Assembly: GCF_015565955.1 (NCBI RefSeq)
Contig: NZ_CP064760.1
Location: forward strand, 1,736,001-1,800,000
Direction of reading: 5' to 3'
DNA length: 64,000 bases
Source: Microbacterium schleiferi
Lineage (GTDB): Bacteria > Actinomycetota > Actinomycetes > Actinomycetales > Microbacteriaceae
Below are positions 10,159 to 20,192 of this stretch, in pieces. Made by a program: the position numbers and the translations under genes. The first letter of the stretch is position 1. Each line of letters starts with the position of its first letter. The notes under the pieces are model-generated. The model was given only the letters and a program-made list of their open reading frames with translations. It did no database searches and was not told the DNA's origin.

Positions 10159-11501
10159 GACCGCACCTTCCGTTCATTCACCGGACCGGACGACGCAGAC
10201 GCGCCGCCATCGTCGGTGCTCTCAGCTTCGGCGTCGACACCCGAGGGCTGCGGGATACGTTCCACGAAAACGGTGGTGATTCCGCGGCCCTTGCCACGGG
10301 ATGCGCCGCCGGTGATTCGCAGACCCTCGAACTCCGTCACTGCTCCGGGCTGCGGGACCTTGCCGAGCTGCTTACCGAGCAGCCCGCCGATCGAGTCCAC
10401 TTCATCGTCTTCCAGATCGAGGTCGAACAGCTCTCCGACCTCGGCGAGACCCAGACGAGCACTCACGCGGTAGCGACCTTCAGCGACCTCGGCGATCTCC
10501 GTGGCCCGCGGATCGAACTCGTCCGCGATCTCGCCGACGAGTTCCTCGATCAGGTCCTCGAGGGTCACGAGTCCGGAGACACCACCGTACTCATCGACCA
10601 CCATGCACACGTGCACGGCTTCGCGCTTCATCTGCTGAAGCAGAGTTTCCGCGCGCATGGACTCGGGCACGAATACGGCGGGACGCGCGAGCTGTGAGAC
10701 CGCAGCTGCACGCCACCCCGCCTCGTCCCGGTAGGCGAACTGGACGAGATCCTTGAGGTAGACCATCCCGATGACGTCGTCAGCATCGTCATCGACGATC
10801 GGAACGCGCGACACGCCCTTGTCGAGGAACAGCTCCATCGCATCCTTGGTCGTCGTGTCGGCGTCAACGGTGACCATCTCGGTGCGCGGCACCATGACAG
10901 CCCGGACATACGTGTCGGTGAAATCGAACACGGAGTGGATCAGCTCGCGGTCATCCTCTTCGATGAGGTCCTGCGAGGCCGCCTCATCCACCATGCTCAG
11001 CAGCTGCTCTTCGGAGGCGAACGACGACCCACGGGCAACGCCGGGTGTCACCCGGTCGCCGAGGGCGACAAGCCCGTGGGCGAGGGGACCCAGCACGATG
11101 CGCATGGCGCGGATGACGGGAGCTGCCCCGCGCAGCAGCGCCTTGGCATGCAGCCGCCCGACGCTCCGGGGGCTCGCGCCGACGACGACGAACGAGATGC
11201 CCGTCATGATGATGGCGGCTGCCAGCATCGCCCACCAGATGCTGTCGAACAGGATCGTCAGCGCCACCGTGACCAGCACGGCAGCCGTCGTCTCGGACAG
11301 AACGCGAATGAAGCCGGCCGCGTTGGCGTGAGCTGCCGGGTCATCGGCGATGCCGCGCAGGAATGCCGCGTTGCGGCCCGCCTGGCTCATCTCTTCGAGA
11401 TCTGACCGCGAGGTCACCCCGAGCGCAGCATCCACCGCCGCCATCAGACCGCCGAAGGCGACCAGCAATGCGGCTGCGGCGAGCAGCAGAGCCGCGGTCA
11501 C
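10155..11501 (-). CDS. CNNM/CorC-family membrane protein with CBS domains (hemolysin-type)
   Basis: 448 aa. An N-terminal DUF21/CNNM membrane domain with about four helices (residues 1-170) is followed by two CBS domains (about 205-330, RAVMVPRTEMVTVD and PESMRAETLLQQMK) and a C-terminal CorC_HlyC domain. Family members are linked to Mg2+/Co2+ efflux or resistance; the older name hemolysin is not supported by function. It sits between ybeY and era with four-base overlaps on both sides, an arrangement common in actinobacteria. Confidence 0.92.
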   Translation of the reverse strand: MTAALLLAAAALLVAFGGLMAAVDAALGVTSRSDLEEMSQAGRNAAFLRGIADDPAAHANAAGFIRVLSETTAAVLVTVALTILFDSIWWAMLAAAIIMTGISFVVVGASPRSVGRLHAKALLRGAAPVIRAMRIVLGPLAHGLVALGDRVTPGVARGSSFASEEQLLSMVDEAASQDLIEEDDRELIHSVFDFTDTYVRAVMVPRTEMVTVDADTTTKDAMELFLDKGVSRVPIVDDDADDVIGMVYLKDLVQFAYRDEAGWRAAAVSQLARPAVFVPESMRAETLLQQMKREAVHVCMVVDEYGGVSGLVTLEDLIEELVGEIADEFDPRATEIAEVAEGRYRVSARLGLAEVGELFDLDLEDDEVDSIGGLLGKQLGKVPQPGAVTEFEGLRITGGASRGKGRGITTVFVERIPQPSGVDAEAESTDDGGASASSGPVNERKVRS

Positions 11502-11968
11502 GGCTTGAGGCGGCGGCGTTCGGCCGCATGGAATCGTGTGATGAGGTCCCGCTGCAGCGCGAACATCTCGCGTTCCTCCGCGGGCTCGGCGTGATCGAAA
11601 CCGAGCAGGTGCAGCAGCCCGTGAGTGGTGAGCAAGATCAACTCATCCATCGTGGAGTGGCCTGCCGCCTGCGCCTGACTCTCGGCGACCTGCGGGCACA
11701 GGACGATGTCACCGAGCAGACCTTCGGGCGTCGGGGCATCTTCGGTGCCGGGGCGAAGCTCATCCATGGGGAAGCTGAGCACATCGGTGGGACCGGGTTC
11801 GTCCATCCATTGGACGTGCAAGGACTCCATCGCGCCCTCATCGACCAGAAGGATGGCGAGGTCGGCGTCCGGGCTCACGAAGAGTTCTGCGAGGTTGTTC
11901 TCGGTCAGGCGAAGCAGGACGGTCTCGTCCACCGCGATGCCCGACTCATTCGTGATCTCGATCGTCAT
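11498..11968 (-). CDS. ybeY: Endoribonuclease YbeY (16S rRNA maturation)
   Basis: Single-strand-specific zinc endoribonuclease needed for 16S rRNA 3' maturation and ribosome quality control. 156 aa. The zinc triad is seen in THGLLHLLGFDH, the family's HxxxHxxxxxH. VLSFPMDEL upstream is the other signature. Four-base overlaps with phoH and the CNNM gene indicate coupled translation. Confidence 0.96.
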   Translation of the reverse strand: MTIEITNESGIAVDETVLLRLTENNLAELFVSPDADLAILLVDEGAMESLHVQWMDEPGPTDVLSFPMDELRPGTEDAPTPEGLLGDIVLCPQVAESQAQAAGHSTMDELILLTTHGLLHLLGFDHAEPAEEREMFALQRDLITRFHAAERRRLKP

Positions 11969-13065
11969 CGGCGTCCTCGCTTGGGCAGGTGATCGCGGGG
12001 GCCGGCAGGGCGGGTTGCACTGCGTCGTTCGGCCCGGTTGCTGAGCTCGCTCGCCTCGTCGCGTTCACGCTTGGCCGAGAGGCGCCGGTCGTCGTACTCG
12101 GAATACGCGTCAACGATCTTGCCGACGAGCGAATGCCGCACGACGTCGTCGCTGGTGAGATAAGCGAAGTGGATGTCGTCGATGGTGCCCAGCACCTTCG
12201 TCACCAGACGCAGACCCGATGCTCCCTGCGGCAGGTCGATCTGCGTGATGTCACCGGTGACGACCATCTTGGTGTTGAACCCGAGCCGGGTCAGGAACAT
12301 CTTCATCTGTTCGGGAGTCGTGTTCTGGGCTTCATCCAGCACGACGAACGAATCGTTGAGGGTCCGACCACGCATGTACGCCAGCGGCGCAACCTCGATC
12401 GTTCCCGTCGCCATAAGCTTCGGGACGATCTCGGGATCCATCATCTCGTTGAGCGCGTCGTAGAGCGGCCGCAGGTAGGGGTCGATCTTGTCGGTCAACG
12501 TGCCCGGTAGAAACCCGAGACGCTCCCCCGCTTCGACCGCGGGGCGGGTCAGGATGATGCGGCTGACCTCTTTGCACTGCAGCGCCTGCACCGCCTTGGC
12601 CATCGCCAGGTAGGTCTTGCCGGTACCGGCAGGCCCGATGCCGAAGGTGATCGTGGTGTGCTCGATAGCATCCACGTAGGACTTCTGGCCGAGCGTCTTG
12701 GGCCGGATCACCCGGCCGCGGCTCGAGAGGATCGCCTCGCCCAGCACTTCGGACGGGCGCGGGTTGCCTTCGCTTTGCAGAATGCGGTTCGAGCTGGAGA
12801 CATCGGCGGGTGCGAGGTCATGACCGGTACGGGTCATGGTGAGGAGCTCTTCGACGAGGTCTCGCGCCGCAGCGACGGCTTCCGGACGGCCGGCGAGGGT
12901 GATCTCGTTGCCGCGCACATGCACATCGACATCCGGATGCTCACGCTCGACGACCCGCAACAGCCGGTCCTGCGGTCCGAGAAGCTGCACCATCGCGACA
13001 CCGTCAGCGAACAGCTGTTCGGTGACGGTGTCTCCCGACTCCGCGCTGCTGCCCGGATCAGCCAC
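11965..13065 (-). CDS. PhoH-like ATPase
   Basis: 366 aa. Walker A in FGIGPAGTGKTYLAMAK and Walker B in FVVLDEAQNTT, with the conserved RPAVEAGERLGFLPG between them. Its biochemical role is unsettled; linkage to ybeY suggests an RNA-processing function. GTG 13065 is chosen because AGAAGG lies eight bases upstream and it overlaps the HIT gene stop by eight bases. A longer frame to 13191 would lie inside the HIT gene. Confidence 0.94.
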   Translation of the reverse strand: MADPGSSAESGDTVTEQLFADGVAMVQLLGPQDRLLRVVEREHPDVDVHVRGNEITLAGRPEAVAAARDLVEELLTMTRTGHDLAPADVSSSNRILQSEGNPRPSEVLGEAILSSRGRVIRPKTLGQKSYVDAIEHTTITFGIGPAGTGKTYLAMAKAVQALQCKEVSRIILTRPAVEAGERLGFLPGTLTDKIDPYLRPLYDALNEMMDPEIVPKLMATGTIEVAPLAYMRGRTLNDSFVVLDEAQNTTPEQMKMFLTRLGFNTKMVVTGDITQIDLPQGASGLRLVTKVLGTIDDIHFAYLTSDDVVRHSLVGKIVDAYSEYDDRRLSAKRERDEASELSNRAERRSATRPAGPRDHLPKRGRR

Positions 13066-13405
13066 CGAGACTACCTTCTGTGAGGTCACCACCGAGGACA
13101 TGGGCATGCACGTGGAACACCGTCTGGCCCGCACCAGAACCGGTATTGAACACGAGCCGGAAGTCACCGTCGCCGTGCTCGGCCGCAACATCCTTGGCTA
13201 CGGCGACCATTTCGGCCAGGAGCGCAGGATCACCCGCGGCAAGCTCGGTGACATCGCGATAGTCGGGGCTCTTCGGGATGACGAGGAGGTGCAGCGGCGC
13301 CTTCGGCGCGATGTCGCGGATGACGAACACGTTCTCGGTCTCGGTGACGATCTCTGCGGGAATCTCGCCACGCAGGATGCGCGTGAAGACGGACGGTTCA
13401 GTCAT
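13058..13405 (-). CDS. HIT-family (histidine triad) nucleotide-binding protein
   Basis: 115 aa HINT-like hydrolase of purine nucleoside phosphoramidates. The histidine triad is HVHAHVLGG near residue 100, with VIPKSPDYRDV and NTGSGAGQTVFH also conserved. A TAGACT box six bases before the ATG gives it a probable promoter of its own inside the hrcA-to-era gene string. Confidence 0.95.
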   Translation of the reverse strand: MTEPSVFTRILRGEIPAEIVTETENVFVIRDIAPKAPLHLLVIPKSPDYRDVTELAAGDPALLAEMVAVAKDVAAEHGDGDFRLVFNTGSGAGQTVFHVHAHVLGGDLTEGSLGG

Positions 13406-13411
13406 GGCTTC

Positions 13412-13417
13412 AGTCTA
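13412..13417 (-). promoter_or_regulatory. -10 box of the HIT-phoH-ybeY-CNNM-era group (leaderless)
   Basis: TAGACT followed by GAAGCC and then ATG 13405, in the 22-base gap after rsmE. Confidence 0.5.
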
Positions 13418-13427
13418 CCGACGGCCT

Positions 13428-14165
13428 CTACCACCGGCCGAGGCTTGCGCTCAGCGCCGCGATCGCCGCCGGTCCCGCGGTGGAGGTGCGCAGCACATGC
13501 TCACCCAGGCGTAGCAGCGTTGCTCCTGCAGCCTCGAGCGAGCTGAGCTCAGAGGGGTCGATCCCTCCCTCAGGCCCGACCACCACCACGATCTCCCGCG
13601 GGTCGGTTGGATCCAGCGTCAGCGCGCTCAGGCGCAGCGATGCCGTCGGTTCGAGCACCAGCATCCGGCTCGCCCCTGCACGCTCGCACAACTGGGCCGT
13701 GGTCACCGGGTCGTTGACCACGGGAAGCCACGCACGGTGGGCCTGCTTGCCTGCCTCGCGCGCGATCTGGCGCCAGCGAGCGACACCCTTCGCGCGCTTG
13801 CCCGCGTCCCAGCGTGAGACACTGCGCGCTGCCTGCCACGGGGTGATACTGTCTACCCCGAGCTCCGTGGACGCCTGCACGGCGAGCTCGTCCCGGTCCC
13901 CCTTCGCGAGAGCTTGGACGAGTTCGATGCGCATGTCCGGACGCGGAACATCGGTGCGACGGGCAACACGGACGACGACCTCGCGCGGCGCGACGGCTTC
14001 GCATGTCCCCTCGACCCAGGTCCCCGCACCGTCTCCGAGCGTGACAGTCTCGCCCACACGCACCCGGCGCACCGTCGCGGCATGGTGAGCCTCGGTGCCG
14101 GTCAGCGTCACGGTCTGGCCGGGTTCAGCATCCAGCCGATCATCGACGACGAAGTGAAGCGGCAC
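13428..14165 (-). CDS. rsmE: 16S rRNA m3U1498 methyltransferase RsmE
   Basis: SPOUT-fold SAM-dependent methyltransferase for U1498 of 16S rRNA. 245 aa. N-terminal PUA-like region with LTGTEAHHAATVRRVRVGE; C-terminal knot with VVVGPEGGIDPSEL and LGEHVLRTSTAGPAA. Its start lies directly after the dnaJ stop, so the two are cotranscribed. Confidence 0.96.
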   Translation of the reverse strand: MPLHFVVDDRLDAEPGQTVTLTGTEAHHAATVRRVRVGETVTLGDGAGTWVEGTCEAVAPREVVVRVARRTDVPRPDMRIELVQALAKGDRDELAVQASTELGVDSITPWQAARSVSRWDAGKRAKGVARWRQIAREAGKQAHRAWLPVVNDPVTTAQLCERAGASRMLVLEPTASLRLSALTLDPTDPREIVVVVGPEGGIDPSELSSLEAAGATLLRLGEHVLRTSTAGPAAIAALSASLGRW

Positions 14166-14167
14166 GA

Positions 14168-15283
14168 TCAGCCGTTCCGGAACCGATCGCGCAGCTTCGA
14201 GAACAGACCCTGGTGGAACTCCGCGAGGTGAGGCGCAGGAGCCTTCGTGCGCTTGGCGAACTCCTCGATGAGGCCCCGTTCCTTGGCATCGAGCTTGGTC
14301 GGCGTGACAACGTGCACGCCCACGCGCAGATCTCCACGCTGGCTACCGCGTAGCGGCGTGATGCCCCGGCCCTTGATGGTCAGCACGTCCCCGGACTGGA
14401 CGCCCGGACGCACCTCGAGATCCACCGGCCCGTCGAGTCCCTCGATCGTGGCGGTCGCGCCGAGCACGGCATCCGGCATCGACACTTCGAGAGTCGCGAG
14501 CAGGTCGTCGCCTTCGCGACTGAACACGGGGTGCGTTGCGACCGAGACCTCGATGTAGAGGTCGCCGCGGGTTCCACCCCCGGGGCCGACTTCGCCGGAT
14601 CCGGGCAGCTGAAGGCGCAGGCCGGTGTCCACCCCGGCCGGAATGTCGATCGACACGGTCCGCCGGGCGCGAACGCGACCCTGACCCTGACATGTCGCAC
14701 AGGGATAGGGAATCGTCGTGCCATACCCCTGGCACGTCCCACACGGCTGCGACGTCACGACATTGCCGAGGAGGCTTCGAACCGTGCGCTGGATGTGGCC
14801 GGTTCCGTGGCAGATGTCGCAGCGCACCGGGGTCGTGCCGGGCTGCGTGCACGACCCGTTGCAGGTCTCGCACAACACGGCGGTGTCGACGTCGATATCG
14901 CGATGGATGCCGAACACGACGTCCTTCAGATCGAGATCGACGCGGACCAGTGCGTCCTGCCCGCGCTCCTTGCGTGAACGCGGACGGCCTCCTCGAGCCG
15001 CGCCTCCCCCACCGAAGAAGCTCTCGAAGATGTCGCTGAACCCGCCGAAGTCGCCGGCCCCACCGAAACCACCGTTCTGTCCCCCGCCCATGTCGTAGCG
15101 CTGCCGCTGCTGCGGGTCACTCAACACGTCGTAGGCGTGCGTGACGAGCTTGAACCGCTCGGCAGCCTCTTCGCCGGGGTTCACATCGGGGTGAAGCTCC
15201 CGAGCCAGGCGCCGATACGCCTTCTTGATCTCGTCGGGCGACGCGTCTCTCGACACGCCAAGGACCTCGTAGTGGTCAGCCAC
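14168..15283 (-). CDS. dnaJ: Chaperone DnaJ (second, hrcA-linked type)
   Basis: Hsp40 cochaperone that stimulates DnaK. 371 aa. J-domain at the N-terminus with the HPD motif ([13 protein letters not shown]), Gly/Phe-rich linker at residues 75-105, four CxxCxGxG-type zinc repeats (first CETCNGSC, last CATCQGQG), then the substrate-binding C-terminus. Start GTG 15283 gives [10 protein letters not shown], with AAAGGTG just upstream. Pairing with hrcA is the usual actinobacterial arrangement for DnaJ2, distinct from the dnaK-operon copy. Confidence 0.96.
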   Translation of the reverse strand: MADHYEVLGVSRDASPDEIKKAYRRLARELHPDVNPGEEAAERFKLVTHAYDVLSDPQQRQRYDMGGGQNGGFGGAGDFGGFSDIFESFFGGGGAARGGRPRSRKERGQDALVRVDLDLKDVVFGIHRDIDVDTAVLCETCNGSCTQPGTTPVRCDICHGTGHIQRTVRSLLGNVVTSQPCGTCQGYGTTIPYPCATCQGQGRVRARRTVSIDIPAGVDTGLRLQLPGSGEVGPGGGTRGDLYIEVSVATHPVFSREGDDLLATLEVSMPDAVLGATATIEGLDGPVDLEVRPGVQSGDVLTIKGRGITPLRGSQRGDLRVGVHVVTPTKLDAKERGLIEEFAKRTKAPAPHLAEFHQGLFSKLRDRFRNG

Positions 15284-15331
15284 GGTCACCTTTCTGCATC
15301 CCGCGTGTTGCCGCGGGCACGTCACACGGGC

Positions 15332-16366
15332 TCATCGGCCCTTTTCGTCTTCGGCCAACAGCCGCGTCAGGTACCGCGCGACCGCGCGCACGGCAGCGAG
15401 GTTGCTGGGGTAGTCCATGCGAGTCGGCCCCATCAACCCCACGCGGGCTCGGGCGCCCGTGGCATCGTAGTCACTCGCGATGACAGATGCCTCGGAGAGC
15501 CCGAAGGCCTCATTCTCCCGGCCGATGCTGGCCGCGAGTCCGTTATCGTCGGCCACCATTTCGCCCATCAGGCGAAGGATCGTCACCTGCTCTTCGATCG
15601 CCTCCAAGAGCGGGTAGATGCTCCCGCGGAAGTCGCTTTCGCGGCGGGCGAGGTTGGCGGCGCCTCCCATCACAAGCCGGTCCTGGCGGAACTCATCCAG
15701 TTCCTCTTGCACCACGCGAAGGATGTCGGTGACCGCCGTTTGATGAGCGGTACGCACGTCGCCCGCTGCCTGCTCCTCGACGCGCTTCGCGCCCTGACGC
15801 ACGCTGCGTCCGACCAGCAGCGTCGACACCTCAGCGCGCACGCGCGCGAGATCTGTCTCGTCGAGAACACCGGTGAGAAGCGCGAGGCGCTGAGACACCC
15901 GTCCCGTGTCGGTGACCACGATCACGAGCACCCGGGACGGCTCCAGCGCAACCAGCTCGACGTGCGTGATCGTCGCCTTGGAAAAGGACGGGTACTGCAC
16001 GATCGCCACTTGCCCGGTGAGCTGCGTCAGCGCTCGGACTGTTCGCGCCAGCGCGTCATCGAGGTCACCAGGCCCCTCGAGGAAACTGGCGATCGCGGTG
16101 CGCTGCGCAGGCGAGAGCGGCCGAATCTCGGCGAGGTGATCGACGAAAACCCGGTAGCCCTTGTCCGTCGGGACACGACCGGATGACGTATGGGGTGCCT
16201 CGATGAGCTCCTCGTCCTCGAGAAGTGCCATGTCGTTGCGGATCGTGGCGGCCGACACACCGAAGGCGTGACGCTCGACGATGGCCTTGCTTCCGACGGG
16301 CTCGCGGGTGTCGACGTAGTCCTGCACGATTGCCCGAAGCACCTGAAGCCCACGCTCGCTGACCAT
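15332..16366 (-). CDS. hrcA: Heat-inducible transcription repressor HrcA
   Basis: Represses class I heat-shock genes by binding CIRCE. 344 aa with an N-terminal winged helix (REPVGSKAIVERHAFGVSAATIRNDMALLE) and the GAF-like HrcA domain. ATG 16366 follows AAGGAGGCGAC, an excellent ribosome site. A longer frame starting at 16420 begins inside the CIRCE element and is rejected. First gene of the hrcA-dnaJ unit and predicted to be autoregulated. Confidence 0.97.
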   Translation of the reverse strand: MVSERGLQVLRAIVQDYVDTREPVGSKAIVERHAFGVSAATIRNDMALLEDEELIEAPHTSSGRVPTDKGYRVFVDHLAEIRPLSPAQRTAIASFLEGPGDLDDALARTVRALTQLTGQVAIVQYPSFSKATITHVELVALEPSRVLVIVVTDTGRVSQRLALLTGVLDETDLARVRAEVSTLLVGRSVRQGAKRVEEQAAGDVRTAHQTAVTDILRVVQEELDEFRQDRLVMGGAANLARRESDFRGSIYPLLEAIEEQVTILRLMGEMVADDNGLAASIGRENEAFGLSEASVIASDYDATGARARVGLMGPTRMDYPSNLAAVRAVARYLTRLLAEDEKGR

Positions 16367-16409
16367 GTCGCCTCCTTCCGCATCCGGTGTCGACCGCGTC
16401 GACGTCGTG

Positions 16410-16436
16410 CTAGCACTCACATCCTCAGAGTGCCAA
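16410..16436 (-). promoter_or_regulatory. CIRCE operator of hrcA-dnaJ
   Basis: TTGGCACTC, nine bases, GAGTGCTAG: the standard nine-base arms and nine-base spacer of the HrcA target (consensus TTAGCACTC-N9-GAGTGCTAA). The third base of the left arm and last base of the right arm deviate. It sits immediately downstream of the TAGAAT -10 box. Confidence 0.93.
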
Positions 16437-16441
16437 TTCTA
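16436..16441 (-). promoter_or_regulatory. -10 box of hrcA
   Basis: TAGAAT adjoining the CIRCE element, so bound HrcA would cover the transcription start. The 5' UTR is about 60 bases with a strong Shine-Dalgarno sequence. Confidence 0.6.
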
Positions 16442-16467
16442 GCGGATGCCTCTCCCCGCGCCCCGGA

Positions 16468-17676
16468 TCACGCCGTCAGCGCGCGAACGACCCCGTCGGC
16501 CAGGAGTCTGCCCGCGCGGGTCAGGACGATGGTGCCTCGAACCGCCTCACGGCCGTCCACCAAGCCATCGGCGACGAGCCCGGCGACCGCGGGCCGGCTC
16601 TGCGGTGCCAGTTCGGCTACCGGCAGGCCCTCGACGGTGCGCACGCGCAGCATCACCCGCTCCAGCATCCGTGCGGTCTCGTCGGGGACTTCCAGGCCGG
16701 CCCCGGGCGAGTCCCCTGCCGACAGTCGTTGCGCGTAGGCGGCCGGGTGGCGGACGTTCCAGAACCGGACGCCGCCGATGTGACTGTGAGCGCCCGGACC
16801 GAACCCCCACCAGTCGTGTCCGCGCCAGTAGGCGAGGTTGTGTCGCGAGCGATCGCCCGGACTCCTCGCCCAGTTGGACACCTCGTACCAGCCGAAGCCT
16901 GCCGCAGTGAAGGTGGCATCCGCGTACTCATACATAGCGGCCTGCTCATCGTCGTCGGGCGCGGGCACCTCGCCGCGCCGAATGCGGCGCTCCAAAGCCG
17001 TGCCGTCTTCGACGATCAGCGCGTAGGCCGAGATGTGATCGGTCTCCAGAGCGAGCGCAGCCTCGACACTGCGCCGCCACTGCTCGAGGGTTTCACCGGG
17101 GGCTCCATAGATGAGGTCGACGCTCACGGCCAGCCCGCTGTCTCGCGCAGCCTGGACCGCCGTCGCGACATTCTCGGGCTGATGAGTGCGATCGAGCGTC
17201 GCGAGCACCTCGGGGACCGCCGACTGCATGCCGATCGATAGCCGTGTCACTCCCGCGCGGGCCAGCTCTGCCGCCACGTCGGGGGTCACCGTGTCGGGGT
17301 TGGCCTCGACCGTGACTTCGGCGTCAGCGTCGAGTCCGAACCGATCCTGCAGGGTCGCCAGGATCCCGGACAGATCGCGCGCCGGAAGCAGAGTCGGTGT
17401 TCCGCCACCGAAGAAGACCGTGCTGAGCGGGCGTTGGTGGGGCGCAAGGACGCGCGCCGCGAGGTCGATCTCGTCACGGAGGGTGCCGGCGTAGTCTTCC
17501 CGACGCGCGCCACGCAGTTCATCGGCGGTGTAGGTATTGAAGTCGCAGTACCCGCAGCGCACGCGGCAGAACGGAATGTGGACGTATGCCGACAGGGGCG
17601 TGGCGGGGGCGATGACGGCGCCGGGAAGGGACCCGTCTCGCGGAACAGGATCGCCGAGCGGAAGCGTCGCGCCCAT
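16468..17676 (-). CDS. hemW: Radical SAM protein HemW (coproporphyrinogen oxidase-like)
   Basis: 402 aa. The radical SAM cluster motif is CRVRCGYC in YVHIPFCRVRCGYCDFNTY, followed by FFGGGTPTLL and the HemN C-terminal domain. HemW proteins are now regarded as heme chaperones; they lack oxidase activity. ATG 17676 overlaps the stop of the DUF1990 gene by one base. An upstream extension to 17829 would overlap that gene in another frame and is rejected. Confidence 0.94.
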   Translation of the reverse strand: MGATLPLGDPVPRDGSLPGAVIAPATPLSAYVHIPFCRVRCGYCDFNTYTADELRGARREDYAGTLRDEIDLAARVLAPHQRPLSTVFFGGGTPTLLPARDLSGILATLQDRFGLDADAEVTVEANPDTVTPDVAAELARAGVTRLSIGMQSAVPEVLATLDRTHQPENVATAVQAARDSGLAVSVDLIYGAPGETLEQWRRSVEAALALETDHISAYALIVEDGTALERRIRRGEVPAPDDDEQAAMYEYADATFTAAGFGWYEVSNWARSPGDRSRHNLAYWRGHDWWGFGPGAHSHIGGVRFWNVRHPAAYAQRLSAGDSPGAGLEVPDETARMLERVMLRVRTVEGLPVAELAPQSRPAVAGLVADGLVDGREAVRGTIVLTRAGRLLADGVVRALTA

Positions 17677-18320
17677 CAGGGAGCGAACAGGGGCGATACC
17701 GCGGTCAGATAGGCGCGGAACAGCTGTCGCCGCCGACCACGAATCAGACGAGGCAGCAGTCGGTACAACGTGGATACGGGACGATCGAAGGCTCGGACGG
17801 TGAACCAGACTTCGTCGTTGTCGCGCCACTCGATTAAGAAGAGTTCTTCGCCGCTCACGACCGAACCACCGACCGTTCCCAGCGCGAACGCCGTGCGGCG
17901 CGGTTCTTCCACGGCCAGGATGACGCGCAACTCGGCATCCGCGCGGTATCCGCTCAGGCGACCGGTGACATGCACCGTCGCGCCCGCACTGACATAGGGG
18001 GTGCCTTCGGCATCAAAGCGCTGCTCGGCTTCGCGCCGGGAGGGCGCGACCGGTGTCCCGTCGGCGTCGTACGCGACACCGGCGTACCCGGAGCCCGAGG
18101 CGGGACGGATGTCTGCCAGCGACAGGCCCGCGCCGCGCAGGGGTGCCCACGACAGCAGCGACTCGGACGCGGACTCGAATCGCGCCTGCCCGCTGCCGAT
18201 TCGCCAGGACTCTTCGGCGGGAATGCTCTTTTCCGGCGGATACTGCATGAGGTCGGGAGCCTGTGTGGCCCCGACAGCGGCATAGTCGACGGTTTCGTCC
18301 CGGAATGTTCCGCGGCGCAT
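17676..18320 (-). CDS. DUF1990 family protein
   Basis: 214 aa soluble protein. It begins MRRGTFRDETVDYAAVGATQ and contains the family-typical FALGTVGGSVVSGEELFLIEW stretch (as VGGSVVSGEELFLIEW). The function is unknown. It lies between lepA and hemW, with TAGTCT seven bases before the ATG and its stop coupled to hemW. Confidence 0.85.
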   Translation of the reverse strand: MRRGTFRDETVDYAAVGATQAPDLMQYPPEKSIPAEESWRIGSGQARFESASESLLSWAPLRGAGLSLADIRPASGSGYAGVAYDADGTPVAPSRREAEQRFDAEGTPYVSAGATVHVTGRLSGYRADAELRVILAVEEPRRTAFALGTVGGSVVSGEELFLIEWRDNDEVWFTVRAFDRPVSTLYRLLPRLIRGRRRQLFRAYLTAVSPLFAP

Positions 18321-18327
18321 GGCGATC

Positions 18328-18333
18328 AGACTA
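18328..18333 (-). promoter_or_regulatory. -10 box of DUF1990-hemW (leaderless)
   Basis: TAGTCT followed by GATCGCC and then ATG 18320. It overlaps the lepA stop codon. Confidence 0.45.
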
Positions 18334-20177
18334 CTTCTCTTTGCCCTCGACGTCGCCCGAGAGCGCGGCGATGAACGCTTCCTGGGGCACCTCGACGCGG
18401 CCGACCATCTTCATGCGCTTCTTGCCCTCTTTCTGCTTCTCGAGGAGCTTGCGCTTGCGGGTGATGTCACCGCCGTAGCACTTTGCCAGCACGTCCTTGC
18501 GAATCGCGCGGATGTTCTCGCGGGCGATGATCCGCGCTCCGATGGCAGCCTGGATGGGCACCTCGAACTGCTGGCGCGGGATGAGCTTGCGCAACCGCTC
18601 GGTCATCAAGGTCCCGTATCCGTAGGCCTTGTCGCGGTGGACGATCGAGCTGAAGGCATCCACTTTCTCGCCCTGCAGCAGGATGTCGACCTTCACGAGG
18701 TCGGCGGTCTGCGAGCCCGCAGGCTCGTAGTCGAGGCTCGCGTACCCCTGCGTCTTGGACTTCAGCTGGTCGAAGAAGTCGAAGACGATCTCACCGAGCG
18801 GCATGTTGTAGCGCAGCTCGACGCGGTCTTCGCTCAGGTAGTCCATGCCCAGCAGCGAACCACGCCGGGACTGGCACAGCTCCATGACGGTGCCGACGTA
18901 GTCCTTCGGAAGGAGGATGCCGACCTTCACGACCGGCTCCGAGACCTCAGCGACGCGCCCGTCCGGGTACTCGCTCGGGTTCGTGACCGTCACGGTCTCG
19001 CCGGTATCGGTCGTGACGGTGTAGGTGACCGACGGAGCGGTGGTGATGAGGTCGAGATCGAACTCGCGAGAGAGGCGCTCGGTGATGATCTCGAGGTGGA
19101 GCAGACCCAGGAATCCGCAGCGGAAGCCGAAGCCCAGCGCGACGGAGGTCTCCGGCTCGTACTGCAGCGAGGCATCCGAGAGCTTGAGCTTGTCGAGCGC
19201 TTCGCGCAGGTCGCCGTAGTCACTGCCGTCGATGGGATAGATACCCGAGAAGACCATCGGTTTGGGGTCTGTGTAGCCGGCCAGGGCCTCTGCGGCGGGC
19301 TTGCGCTGGTTGGTGATGGTGTCGCCGACCTTCGACTGGCGCACATCCTTGACGCCCGTGATGAGGTAGCCCACCTCACCGACGCCGAGCCCCTTCGTGG
19401 GCGTCGGTTCGGGACTGGAGACGCCGATCTCGAGCAGGTCATGGGTAGCGCGCGTCGACATCATCTGGATGCGCTCGCGCGGCTCGAGCTTGCCATCGAC
19501 CATCCGCACGTAGGTCACGACACCGCGATAGGCGTCGTACACCGAGTCGAAGATCATGGCGCGAGCCGGAGCGTCAGCGTCACCCGTGGGTGCGGGAATC
19601 TCGGCGACGAGGCGGTTGAGCAGCTCTTCCACTCCCTGCCCGGTCTTGCCGCTGACCCGCAACACGTCGGCCGGGTCGCCGCCGATGAGGCTCGCGAGCT
19701 CGGCAGCATACTTCTCGGGGTCGGCCGCGGGCAGGTCGATCTTGTTGAGCACCGGGATGATGTGCAGATCGTTTTCGAGCGCCAGGTAGAGGTTCGCAAG
19801 GGTCTGCGCCTCGATGCCCTGCGCGGCATCCACGAGGAGGATCGCACCCTCACACGCCGCGAGCGACCGCGAGACCTCGTAGGTGAAGTCCACGTGTCCT
19901 GGCGTGTCGATCATGTTGAGCGCGAACGTCCCGGAATCCGTCTGCCACGGCATTCGCACGGCCTGGCTCTTGATCGTGATCCCGCGCTCGCGCTCGATGT
20001 CCATGCGGTCGAGGTACTGGGCGCGCATGTCGCGGTCGGAGACCACGCCGGTGATCTGCAGCATCCGGTCGGCCAGCGTCGACTTGCCGTGGTCGATGTG
20101 CGCGATGATGCAGAAGTTGCGGATCTGCGCGGGCGGCGTGGCGGCCGGCTGCAGCGGCGTGGAGGCACGGGGGACAT
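18331..20177 (-). CDS. lepA: Elongation factor 4 (LepA), probable one-base error at codon 3
   Basis: Translational GTPase that acts on stalled or mis-translocated ribosomes; 615 aa when repaired. G1 [15 protein letters not shown]3 DTPGH, G4 NKIDLP, and the LepA C-terminal domain are present. The in-frame GTG at 20214 lies upstream of a TAGAAT -10 box, so it cannot be the start. ATG 20177 after that box reads MSP and then leaves the frame at five C (20169-20173). A sixth C gives [19 protein letters not shown], the expected N-terminus. Confidence 0.92.
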
Positions 20178-20186
20178 ATCCGCACG

Positions 20187-20192
20187 ATTCTA
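20187..20192 (-). promoter_or_regulatory. -10 box of lepA
   Basis: TAGAAT, nine bases before ATG 20177. Its position downstream of GTG 20214 argues against that codon as the start. Confidence 0.5.
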